Of a DNA stretch of 5,774 bases, positions 1-5,774 are shown one piece after another. The position numbers were made by a program, and so were the translations under genes. Within the stretch, counting starts at the first letter, position 1; each line of letters begins with the position of its first letter. Origin of the DNA: Rhodocyclaceae bacterium (GTDB lineage: Bacteria > Pseudomonadota > Gammaproteobacteria > Burkholderiales > Rhodocyclaceae). The notes below the pieces were generated by a model. It did no database searches. It worked only from the letters and a program-made list of their open reading frames with translations, and had not been told where the DNA came from. The DNA is taken from positions 1-5,774 of the forward strand of contig JAUYFZ010000145.1 of the NCBI GenBank assembly GCA_030689585.1. Direction: 5' to 3'.

Positions 1-184
1 GAGGGAGACTATCATGTCAGCGATATGGCATGTCACCCACTACAAACCGCATAGAGCCTATGAGAGTAACCAAAGCGGGGCTTGAAGTTCATATCGATGA
101 AAGAAGAAAATGCAACATGGAATAAACCCGCATATTTGTTCGTTTATGATGGAGCACTTATGTGGAACATAGGATTCATTGACG
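1..184. other. Leader region upstream of the efflux operon, no convincing gene
   Basis: All three forward frames are open at the left edge and close at 54, 85 and 125, so one of them could be the C-terminal tail of a gene lying outside the window. None gives a recognisable protein. The stretch from about 86 to 178 is visibly richer in A and T than the genes that follow, as expected of a promoter region, but I find no convincing -35/-10 pair. It contains the left copy of the 24-bp inverted repeat (35-58). The operon promoter, if local, should lie between that repeat and the adaptor start. Confidence 0.5.
35..58 (+). repeat. Left arm of a 24-bp inverted repeat flanking the gene block
   Basis: The 24 bases beginning ACCCACTACA and ending ATAGAGCC are the reverse complement of 5526-5549 with a single mismatch (G at 50 reads as C opposite; the difference is CAT here against TAT in the other copy). 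Similarity stops abruptly on both sides. The arm has no internal dyad, so it does not look like an ordinary dimeric operator. By a rough estimate, a 23/24 match would be expected by chance far less than once in a window of this size. Its function is unknown: a dispersed genomic repeat, an element end or a recombination site are all possible. Confidence 0.85.
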
Positions 185-1156
185 ATGAGCAGATTATCTT
201 CCTTTTTATGCGCACTTCTGATGGCGATGCCCGCATTTTCACAGACGGTGACGCTGAACGCACGCGAGGTGGAACTGACCTATCCTGCCGAAGCCGTGGT
301 GGAGGCGGTGCGGCAGGCGACGGTGGCCGCTCAGGTGTCGGGGCGACTCGTGGAGGTGCGGGTGGACGTGGGTCAGAGAGTCGCCAAAGGACAGGTGTTG
401 ATGCGGCTCGACACCCGCGAGGCGGTGGAAAGTGCGGCGGGGGTGCAGGCCCAGTTGATTCAGGCCAAAGCGGCATTCGAGCGAACACGCAACCTGCACG
501 CGCAAAAGTTTATCAGTGGGGCCGCCCTGGATAAGGCCGAGGCGGACTATAAAGCGGCGCAGGCCGCCGCCGGGGTCAGTGGGGCCGCCCTTTCTCACGG
601 AACCGTCACGGCTCCCATTGCGGGTATTGTCGCGCAGCGACATGCGGAATTAGGGGAGATGGCGACCCCAGGTAGACCTCTGATGACGCTGCATGATCCG
701 AAGGGACTGCGTGTCGTGGCCAGCATTCCTCAAAACAAGTGGGTCGACGTGAAACGGATGCTAAAGGCGAAGCTGGAGTTTCCAGAAACGGGGCAGTGGA
801 GTGAAGCGACCCGCGTGGAAGTTCTGCCTGTGGCCGATGGCCGTAGTCATACCATGACGGCGCGTTTATATCTGTCGGATGACGTGAAGGACGTGATCCC
901 CGGCATGGCGGTGCGTGCTCATTTTGTGATCGGGTCGGCCAAGAAGTTGACCGTGCCACCGAAAGCCGTGATTCGTCGGGGCGAGGTCATCGCTGTTTAT
1001 GTCATGGATGCTCAAAACACCCCGCGCCTGCGTCAAGTTCGGCTGGGAGAAATGCAGGGGAATGGAGAATGGGAAGTGTTGGCCGGGTTGAGCGTGGGTA
1101 ACCAAGTGAGTCTGGAGCCGATTCAATCCGGCATCACGCTCAAGAATCCAAAATAG
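185..1156 (+). CDS. RND efflux periplasmic adaptor subunit (membrane fusion protein, HlyD/AcrA family)
   Basis: Periplasmic adaptor that joins an inner-membrane RND pump to an outer-membrane channel. The 323-residue product begins with a signal peptide (short Arg-containing n-region, Leu/Ala core, probable cleavage after AFS at residue 19). The only early Cys (residue 9) lies inside the hydrophobic core and no lipobox is seen, so it should be soluble periplasmic rather than a lipoprotein. A split lipoyl domain lies at about residues 42-76 (VSGRLVEVRVDVGQRVAKGQ) and 138-170 (TVTAPIAGIVAQ). Between them is a short Ala-rich helical hairpin (about 77-137). A beta-barrel follows at about 172-250 (ending VIPGMAVRAHFVIG) and a membrane-proximal domain at about 255-315 (VPPKAVI). 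The ATG at 185 is preferred, with AGGA at 171-174 ten bases upstream; an in-frame TTG at 179 would add two residues. It lies 9 bp before the permease gene, so the two form an operon. The substrate cannot be read from this subunit. The family call is firm. Confidence 0.95.
   Translation: MSRLSSFLCALLMAMPAFSQTVTLNAREVELTYPAEAVVEAVRQATVAAQVSGRLVEVRVDVGQRVAKGQVLMRLDTREAVESAAGVQAQLIQAKAAFERTRNLHAQKFISGAALDKAEADYKAAQAAAGVSGAALSHGTVTAPIAGIVAQRHAELGEMATPGRPLMTLHDPKGLRVVASIPQNKWVDVKRMLKAKLEFPETGQWSEATRVEVLPVADGRSHTMTARLYLSDDVKDVIPGMAVRAHFVIGSAKKLTVPPKAVIRRGEVIAVYVMDAQNTPRLRQVRLGEMQGNGEWEVLAGLSVGNQVSLEPIQSGITLKNPK
513..591 (+). repeat. 16-bp direct repeat within the adaptor hairpin region
   Basis: The 16 bases TCAGTGGGGCCGCCCT occur at 513-528 and again exactly at 576-591, 63 bp (21 codons) later and in frame. 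Each copy encodes SGAAL: FISGAALDKA in the descending part of the helical hairpin and GVSGAALSHG just before the second lipoyl half. The spacing equals three heptads. This may be a small internal duplication or shared codon choice in an Ala-rich helix. Confidence 0.7.
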
Positions 1157-1165
1157 GCGGACGAC

Positions 1166-4100
1166 ATGGGCATTTCCGGTCGTATCGCGGCTTATTTCCT
1201 TCGCAATTCCCTCACCCCGCTCATTGCGTTGATGGCCCTGTTGCTCGGCATATTCGCCACGGTGATTACCCCGCGTGAAGAAGAACCGCAGATCAATGTC
1301 ACGATGGCGAACGTCTTTATCCCCTTTTCGGGGGCTTCGGTACGGGATGTTGAAAATCTGGTCACCCGACCGGCAGAGCAGGTGTTGTCGCGCATTGCCG
1401 GGATCGAACATGTGTACTCCGTATCGCAACCGGGCATGGCGGTCATTACGGTTCAGTTTCAGGTCGGTGAAGATCCGATTCAAGCATTGGTGCGGCTCTA
1501 CGACACCATCAATTCGCACAAGGATTGGGTGTCGCCGGAACTGGGCGTGGGCGAACCCATCATCAAACCGCGTGGCATTGACGATGTGCCGATTGTCGCG
1601 CTCACTTTTTGGAGTACCGATCCAGAAAAAACGAGTTTTGAAATGCAGCAGGTGGCGCGTGCGATAGAAGCGGATTTAAAACGCATTCACGGCACGCGAG
1701 ATGTGGTGACGATAGGCGGCCCGGGTCATGTGATTTGCGTGACGATGGTCGTGGATCGCATGAACGCCTACGGTATTACGGCGCAGGATTTGAAAGCGGC
1801 TCTTCAGTTATCCAATGCCTCCCAACCCGCCGGTCGTCTCGTGGCTGACAACCGCGAGCTGTTGGTGCAGACAGGCACTTATATCGAATCCGCCGCCGAG
1901 GTCAGAAATCTGGTGGTGGGGGTTTACGATAAAAAACCGGTGTTCATGGACGATGTGGCCCTCATTATCGACGGCCCGGATCAGCCCAGCCGCGCCGTTT
2001 GGCACGGCTCGAAAACCGGAGAGCTTCCCGCTGTGACCTTATCGGTATCCAAGAAACCGGGCGTGAATGCCGCCGATGTGGCCGCTGCCGTGATCGAACG
2101 AGCGGAGGCACTGAAAGGCACGGTGATTCCCGACGGGGTTGAATTCACCGTCACCCGCAACTACGGCGAAACGGCGACCGAGAAGGCACAAAAGCTCATC
2201 GGCAAGCTGGCTTTTGCGACTGCCTTCGTGGTGTTGCTGGTGTTGTTCGCGCTGGGCAAGCGAGAAGCGGTGATCGTGGGGGTAGCAGTCACCTTGACGC
2301 TGGCCGCCACGCTTTTTGCTTCTTGGGCGTGGGGATTTACGCTCAACCGGGTATCGCTTTTCGCCTTGATTTTTTCCATCGGGATTCTGGTCGACGATGC
2401 CATCGTGGTGGTGGAAAACATTCATCGGTGGCAGGGCTTATATCCCGAAAAAACGCTGGCTGAAATCATTCCCGGGGCGGTCGACGAAGTGGGTGGGCCG
2501 ACGATTCTGGCGACCTTCACCGTCATTGCAGCCTTGTTGCCCATGGCGTTTGTATCGGGCCTCATGGGGCCGTACATGAGTCCTATTCCAATCAATGCCT
2601 CGATGGGCATGTTCATTTCGTTGGCGATTGCGTTTGTCATCACTCCCTGGTTGGCCTTGAAGTTGATGGTTCCGACACGCCATGCGCAAGGGGACGATAA
2701 AACGACGGTGATGCTGGATCGAGTGTTCCGTCGTTTTATGATGCCGTTTCTGGAACGAAAATCCGCCCGACGCAAGCTGTGGATCGGCATTGTCGTCGCC
2801 ATTCTGGCTTCCGTGTCGCTGGGGCTAGGAAAGCTCGTGGTGTTAAAAATGCTGCCCTTCGACAACAAGAGTGAATTTCAGGTGGTGCTCGACATGCCGG
2901 TGGGCACGCCGCTGGAAGAAACGGTGCGAGTGCTGAAGGAGATGTCGGTCGATATTGCTCAAGTGCCGGAAGTTAAGGACTATCAAATTTATGCCGGCAC
3001 GGCCGCCCCCATCAACTTCAATGGGCTGGTGCGACAGTACTATCTGAGGACGGCCCCTGAAATGGGCGACATTCAGGTCAATCTGGTCGGCAAGCAGGAG
3101 CGTCATCGTCAAAGCCACGAGATCGCAGTGAGTGTGCGCGACAAGGTGATGGCGACGGCCCGTGCGTCAGGGGGGAATGCCAAGGTGGTGGAAGTGCCGC
3201 CAGGCCCCCCCGTGCTTTCCCCGATCGTCGCCGAGATTTATGGCCCCGATGCACCCGGGCGGCTCGACATGGCTCAAAAGGTGCGGCGTGCTTTTGAAGG
3301 CACGCCGGACATTCTGGGGGTCGATGACAGCATCGACGAAAAGGCCGAGAAAATCGTGCTTCGGGTGAATCAGGCCAAAGCGGCCGCGTTGGGAATCGCC
3401 CAGAAGGACATCGTCGACACCGTGCGCATGGGATTGTCCGGCGAAAACGTGACTCCGGTGCATGAAGGCGATGCCCAACATGAAATTCCGGTACGGATCA
3501 TCCTGCCCGCAGAACAGCAGTCGACGCTCGACTCTCTGCTCAAGCTCAAGGTGCGGGGGCGCGAGGGAAATCTCGTGCCCGTGTCGGAGGTTGTAGAAGT
3601 CAGAAGAACGCTACGCGAGAAAATCATCATGCACAAAGACCTCCTGCCCGTCGTTTATGTGACCGGCGACATGGGAGGAAAACTCGATTCGCCGTTGTAT
3701 GGCCTGTTCGATATTCGCTCGGCGTTGCCCGAAGGGTTAAGCGAATACTTCATTGCACAGCCCAAGGACCCTTACGCCGGTTATGCCATGAAATGGGACG
3801 GCGAATGGCAGGTAACTTTCGAGACTTTTCGTGACATGGGGGCCGCCTATGCCATTGGTCTTATTCTGATTTATCTTCTGGTGGTGGCGCAATTTGCAAG
3901 TTATCGCATCCCGCTCATCATCATGGCCCCGATCCCGTTGACGATTATCGGGGTTATGCCCGGCCATGCACTGTTGGGCCAGCAATTCACGGCCACGTCC
4001 ATGATCGGCATGATCGCGTTAGCCGGCATCATCGTGCGCAATTCCATTTTGTTGGTGGATTTCATCAACGATCAGGTAGCAAGCGGCATGGATTTGAGAG

Positions 4101-4297
4101 AAGCGGTGATTCGTTCGGCCGCCATTCGTGCCAAACCGATAGCACTGACCGGCCTGGCCGCCATGCTGGGCGCGCTCTTCATTCTGGACGACCCCATCTT
4201 TTCTGGGCTTGCCATCAGCCTAATTTTTGGCATTCTGGTGTCCACCGTCCTCACATTGATCGTCATTCCCGTGCTGTATTTCTCAATCAAAGAGTAG
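1166..4297 (+). CDS. RND-family efflux transporter permease subunit (AcrB-like, proton-driven)
   Basis: Inner-membrane pump, expected to work as a trimer that exports substrates from the periplasm or outer membrane leaflet using the proton gradient. The 1043 residues match the full family length and show the usual duplicated plan: TM1 at about 15-35, a first periplasmic loop to about 340, TM2-6 at about 345-500, a cytoplasmic linker, TM7 at about 537-560, a second periplasmic loop to about 888, and TM8-12 to the end. The TM4 motif GILVDDAIVVVENIH carries the proton-relay pair D410/D411. In TM10 (GIIVRNSILLVDF) the Lys of AcrB (K940) is replaced by R958. R988 and T995 match AcrB R971 and T978. 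The Asp-Asp pair argues against the CusA heavy-metal type. The sequence PREEEPQI after TM1 and PPGPPVLSPIVAEIYGP in the second loop mark a clade distant from AcrB itself, so substrate is not predictable. A weak AGGCGG ribosome-binding site precedes the ATG, 9 bp after the adaptor stop. No outer-membrane factor gene is present nearby. Confidence 0.95.
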   Translation: MGISGRIAAYFLRNSLTPLIALMALLLGIFATVITPREEEPQINVTMANVFIPFSGASVRDVENLVTRPAEQVLSRIAGIEHVYSVSQPGMAVITVQFQVGEDPIQALVRLYDTINSHKDWVSPELGVGEPIIKPRGIDDVPIVALTFWSTDPEKTSFEMQQVARAIEADLKRIHGTRDVVTIGGPGHVICVTMVVDRMNAYGITAQDLKAALQLSNASQPAGRLVADNRELLVQTGTYIESAAEVRNLVVGVYDKKPVFMDDVALIIDGPDQPSRAVWHGSKTGELPAVTLSVSKKPGVNAADVAAAVIERAEALKGTVIPDGVEFTVTRNYGETATEKAQKLIGKLAFATAFVVLLVLFALGKREAVIVGVAVTLTLAATLFASWAWGFTLNRVSLFALIFSIGILVDDAIVVVENIHRWQGLYPEKTLAEIIPGAVDEVGGPTILATFTVIAALLPMAFVSGLMGPYMSPIPINASMGMFISLAIAFVITPWLALKLMVPTRHAQGDDKTTVMLDRVFRRFMMPFLERKSARRKLWIGIVVAILASVSLGLGKLVVLKMLPFDNKSEFQVVLDMPVGTPLEETVRVLKEMSVDIAQVPEVKDYQIYAGTAAPINFNGLVRQYYLRTAPEMGDIQVNLVGKQERHRQSHEIAVSVRDKVMATARASGGNAKVVEVPPGPPVLSPIVAEIYGPDAPGRLDMAQKVRRAFEGTPDILGVDDSIDEKAEKIVLRVNQAKAAALGIAQKDIVDTVRMGLSGENVTPVHEGDAQHEIPVRIILPAEQQSTLDSLLKLKVRGREGNLVPVSEVVEVRRTLREKIIMHKDLLPVVYVTGDMGGKLDSPLYGLFDIRSALPEGLSEYFIAQPKDPYAGYAMKWDGEWQVTFETFRDMGAAYAIGLILIYLLVVAQFASYRIPLIIMAPIPLTIIGVMPGHALLGQQFTATSMIGMIALAGIIVRNSILLVDFINDQVASGMDLREAVIRSAAIRAKPIALTGLAAMLGALFILDDPIFSGLAISLIFGILVSTVLTLIVIPVLYFSIKE

Positions 4298-4327
4298 AAT
4301 CCGGTCATCCATTGAAAATATATCGCT

Positions 4328-5500
4328 ATGCAGCCCTGTTCTGAAATCATCGCCGGAATGAAAGTATTGATTGTCGACGACACGACAACCAATCTGCATA
4401 TTTTGAGGGCATTCCTTGGAAAGCTCGGTTGCAAGGTTTTTCTGGCAGAAAACGGTGCGCTGGGTGTGGCGGCGTTTATACGCGAAGCTCCTGATCTTGT
4501 ACTGATGGATGTCATGATGCCGGTCATGGACGGCTATGAAGCGACGCGCCAGATCAAGATGTTGAGTCCAGATCGCTGGGTTCCCGTCATCTTTCTATCC
4601 GCACTGGATAAGGACGAAAGTCTGGTCACCGGGTTGGAAGCAGGCGGTGACGACTACCTTTCTAAACCGGTCAACTTCGTCGTTCTCCAAGCCAAGATTT
4701 GTTCTTTCGCCCGCACCGTAAAAATGCAATCAGTTGTGCGCGATTACATGGTGTCGTTGCAAAAATATCATGATGAACGGGAAGCCGAGAATGTCTTGGC
4801 GAACGGCATCATGGATCGGTTGGCCCAGCGAGGCCAGTCGGAAGATGCCCATGTTTATCGCTGGATGATGCCGGCTTCCGCTTTCAGTGGTGACATCATC
4901 GCCAACGCCCGCTCGCCCGATGGCAAGCTCTATGCCATGTTGGCGGATGCCACCGGACATGGCCTAGCGGCGGCGGTCAGTGTCGTGCCTGTCCTGACCA
5001 CCTTCTACAGCCTAGTCGAACATGGTTATCCGCTGGGCTACGTCGCGTACGAACTCAACCGTCAGTTGATGACCTTTTTGCCGACAGGCCGCTTTGTGGC
5101 GGCCAGCATTGTCTGTATTGATACAGACACTCATTCATGCGCCCTCTGGACGGGGGGGATGCCTACCCCGTTGCTTCTTGGCGCGGATGGTTCTTTGATT
5201 CATACTTTCGCTTCCACGCGACTTCCTTTGGGCATTATTGAATTCGATGAGGAGTTGGCAGGCATCGAAAAATTCGATTGCCCGGCGGACAGTCAGTTGG
5301 TGCTATTTTCAGACGGTTTGACCGAAGCGGGTAACGATTCGTCCTCTTGCATCGCCTTTGGAGAAGACCGATTGCTTCATGCGTTATCTGCCACCTCGAA
5401 AAAGGAGGACCGCCTCAACGCGGTGCTGGCCGCCTTTGATGCCCACGTGGGCAGTTGCGTGCCCCACGACGACATTTCCCTGTTGCTATTGAATTGTTGA
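4328..5500 (+). CDS. Response regulator with receiver (REC) and PP2C/SpoIIE-type serine phosphatase domains
   Basis: Predicted cytoplasmic signalling protein of 390 residues whose phosphatase output should be controlled by phosphorylation of its receiver. The REC domain (about 12-130) has every key residue: the acidic pair D17/D18 in VLIVDD, phosphoacceptor D61 in LVLMDVMMP, S91 and K113 in SKPV. A helical, probably coiled linker (about 134-168) leads to a PP2C-type domain (about 178-390) with the metal-binding motifs SGD (187-189), ADATGHG (206-212), SDGLTEAG (328-335) and HDDISLLLL (380-388), so it looks catalytically intact. In the RsbU/HsbR type of partner switching such enzymes dephosphorylate a STAS anti-anti-sigma factor. 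Unlike Pseudomonas HsbR, no C-terminal HATPase anti-sigma kinase domain follows. It starts 30 bp after the permease with no terminator visible, so cotranscription is plausible. No clear Shine-Dalgarno precedes ATG 4328; an alternative ATG at 4358 (MKVLIVDD) would also give a complete REC domain. No kinase or STAS gene lies in the window. Confidence 0.93.
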   Translation: MQPCSEIIAGMKVLIVDDTTTNLHILRAFLGKLGCKVFLAENGALGVAAFIREAPDLVLMDVMMPVMDGYEATRQIKMLSPDRWVPVIFLSALDKDESLVTGLEAGGDDYLSKPVNFVVLQAKICSFARTVKMQSVVRDYMVSLQKYHDEREAENVLANGIMDRLAQRGQSEDAHVYRWMMPASAFSGDIIANARSPDGKLYAMLADATGHGLAAAVSVVPVLTTFYSLVEHGYPLGYVAYELNRQLMTFLPTGRFVAASIVCIDTDTHSCALWTGGMPTPLLLGADGSLIHTFASTRLPLGIIEFDEELAGIEKFDCPADSQLVLFSDGLTEAGNDSSSCIAFGEDRLLHALSATSKKEDRLNAVLAAFDAHVGSCVPHDDISLLLLNC

Positions 5501-5525
5501 ATCTGGCGTCGGGCTGTTAATTTTC

Positions 5526-5549
5526 GGCTCTATACGGTTTGTAGTGGGT
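5526..5549 (-). repeat. Right arm of the 24-bp inverted repeat flanking the gene block
   Basis: The + strand begins GGCTCTATAC and ends GTAGTGGGT. Its reverse complement matches 35-58 at 23 of 24 positions. Read on the minus strand it would encode THYKPYRA, against THYKPHRA for the left copy, each frame closing within a few codons; this probably only reflects the shared DNA. It lies 25 bases after the regulator stop, so the two arms enclose the three complete genes and little else. Confidence 0.85.
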
Positions 5550-5572
5550 AATCGAAGCGGTTGTTGCGGCCT

Positions 5573-5593
5573 CCCTCCCCTTCAAGGGGAGGG
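5573..5593. repeat. Perfect GC-rich palindrome (hairpin)
   Basis: Ten-base arms, CCCTCCCCTT at 5573-5582 and AAGGGGAGGG at 5584-5593, flank a single central C. In RNA the innermost pairs would open into a small loop, leaving a very stable stem. No T tract follows on either strand, so it is a poor intrinsic terminator. Similar CCCTCCCC/GGGGAGGG palindromes are, from general knowledge, common dispersed intergenic elements in proteobacteria, and this may be one of them. Confidence 0.8.
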
Positions 5594-5610
5594 CTGGGGA
5601 GGGGATGGGG
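5586..5610 (+). promoter_or_regulatory. G-quadruplex-type motif overlapping the ribosome-binding region of the DUF559 gene
   Basis: Five G tracts (GGGG, GGG, GGGG, GGGG, GGGG) are separated by loops of only one or two bases (A, CT, A, AT). This satisfies the standard quadruplex pattern with one tract to spare, on the coding strand. The first two tracts also form the 3' arm of the palindrome, so hairpin and quadruplex would compete. The last tract, 5607-5610, lies five bases before the ATG at 5616 and is the only candidate ribosome-binding sequence. Folding is inferred, not shown. Confidence 0.6.
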
Positions 5611-5615
5611 TAAAA

Positions 5616-5774
5616 ATGAAGGGACACACAAGTCTCGTAATTATCGGGCGACATCTCCAGCAGAAGCTGCGAAATAACATGACTGATGCCGAAATTCAGT
5701 TGTGGCAGCGGTTGCGCGGGCGGCAATTGGTCGACTGCAAATTTCGCCGCCAACACCCGTTCTTGGATTATGTG
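5616..5774 (+). CDS. DUF559 domain protein (Vsr-like endonuclease fold), N-terminal part only
   Basis: The first 53 codons of a gene that runs off the right edge. After about 17 basic and hydrophobic residues comes the family signature: LRNNMTDAE at residues 18-26, LWQRLRGRQL at 29-38, then CKFRRQHPFLDYV to the edge. In this family, that stretch leads into the core of a restriction-endonuclease-like (Vsr-type) fold, so a nuclease is predicted, but the catalytic residues lie outside the window and the biological role of the family is poorly established. ATG 5616 gives the usual distance to the RNN-TDAE motif. The reading frame stays open upstream through the G-rich repeat, but without a better start. 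It lies outside the inverted repeat, so it need not belong to the efflux block. Confidence 0.85.
   Translation, partial: MKGHTSLVIIGRHLQQKLRNNMTDAEIQLWQRLRGRQLVDCKFRRQHPFLDYV

Larger units (their letters stand above)
5501..5615. other. Intergenic region rich in repeat structure
   Basis: The 115 bp between the regulator stop and the DUF559 start hold, in order, the right arm of the 24-bp inverted repeat, a 21-bp spacer, a perfect GC-rich hairpin and a run of G tracts ending five bases before the next ATG. No hairpin followed by a T tract is present, so a classical intrinsic terminator for the upstream operon is not seen. Confidence 0.7.

Noticed and set aside
35..58. The 24-bp repeat as a transcription factor operator or a CRISPR repeat
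   Set aside because: The arm lacks an internal dyad, only two copies exist and they are inverted 5.5 kb apart, so neither an ordinary dimer site nor an array fits.
14..85. A 23-codon frame (MSAIWHVTHY...) starting after GAGGGAG, which resembles a Shine-Dalgarno sequence
   Set aside because: Too short and not recognisable, and about a third of it is the 24-bp repeat. The other two forward frames at the edge are equally open, so coding potential cannot be claimed.
136..164. Possible promoter, TTGTTC at 136-141 and TATGTG at 159-164 with 17-bp spacing
   Set aside because: The -10 match is poor and the AT-rich leader offers several equally weak pairs, so no specific promoter can be supported.
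82..534. A 150-codon forward frame overlapping the adaptor gene
   Set aside because: Most of it is a frame-shifted reading of the adaptor, giving a Gly/Arg-rich low-complexity product. Only the first 30 or so codons are outside the adaptor gene and they match nothing I recognise.
866..1519. A 217-codon antisense frame across the adaptor-permease junction
   Set aside because: It overlaps two well-supported genes and its product (His/Arg-rich, no domain) looks like the usual antisense shadow of GC-biased coding sequence.
5573..5593. The GC-rich hairpin as an intrinsic terminator for the efflux operon
   Set aside because: No T tract follows on either strand; the downstream side is G-rich and leads straight into the next gene's start.
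5517..5756. A 79-codon antisense frame over the G-rich element and the DUF559 start
   Set aside because: It is antisense to a recognisable DUF559 N-terminus, and its middle (PIPSPALPLKG) is just the translated palindrome.

Overview
This 5.8-kb window carries an accessory-looking three-gene block, all on the + strand, followed by the start of a fourth gene. The GC-moderate coding style, the RND efflux genes, the REC-PP2C regulator and the DUF559 gene preceded by a G-rich palindrome all suggest a Gram-negative proteobacterium, probably beta or gamma. No marker gene settles the lineage.

Layout. Positions 1-184 are a leader with no convincing gene. It contains one copy (35-58) of a 24-bp sequence that returns inverted near the other end of the window. 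Positions 185-1156 encode a periplasmic adaptor (membrane fusion protein). After a 9-bp gap, 1166-4297 encodes a full-length inner-membrane RND permease with an intact TM4 Asp-Asp pair. After a further 30 bp, 4328-5500 encodes a two-domain regulator: a phosphorylatable receiver domain joined to a SpoIIE/RsbU-type PP2C serine phosphatase. Positions 5501-5615 are non-coding and hold the inverted second copy of the 24-bp repeat (5526-5549), a perfect GC-rich hairpin (5573-5593) and an overlapping G-quadruplex-type run (5586-5610). A DUF559 (Vsr-like endonuclease fold) gene starts at 5616 and runs off the window.

How the genes work together. Adaptor and permease are clearly one operon and form two parts of a tripartite proton-driven efflux pump. 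The outer-membrane channel is not here, so it must be encoded upstream or elsewhere (a shared TolC-like protein). The REC-PP2C protein may be cotranscribed, as no terminator is visible between it and the permease. Its expected partners (a sensor kinase, a STAS anti-anti-sigma factor, an anti-sigma kinase) are absent from the window, so a functional link to the pump is only inferred.

The genes belong to known families. The most unusual signal is the architecture: a near-perfect 24-bp inverted repeat bracketing exactly the pump plus regulator block, with the right copy next to a hairpin/G-quadruplex element abutting a DUF559 gene. This could be a mobile or invertible cassette, or simply two copies of a dispersed genomic repeat.
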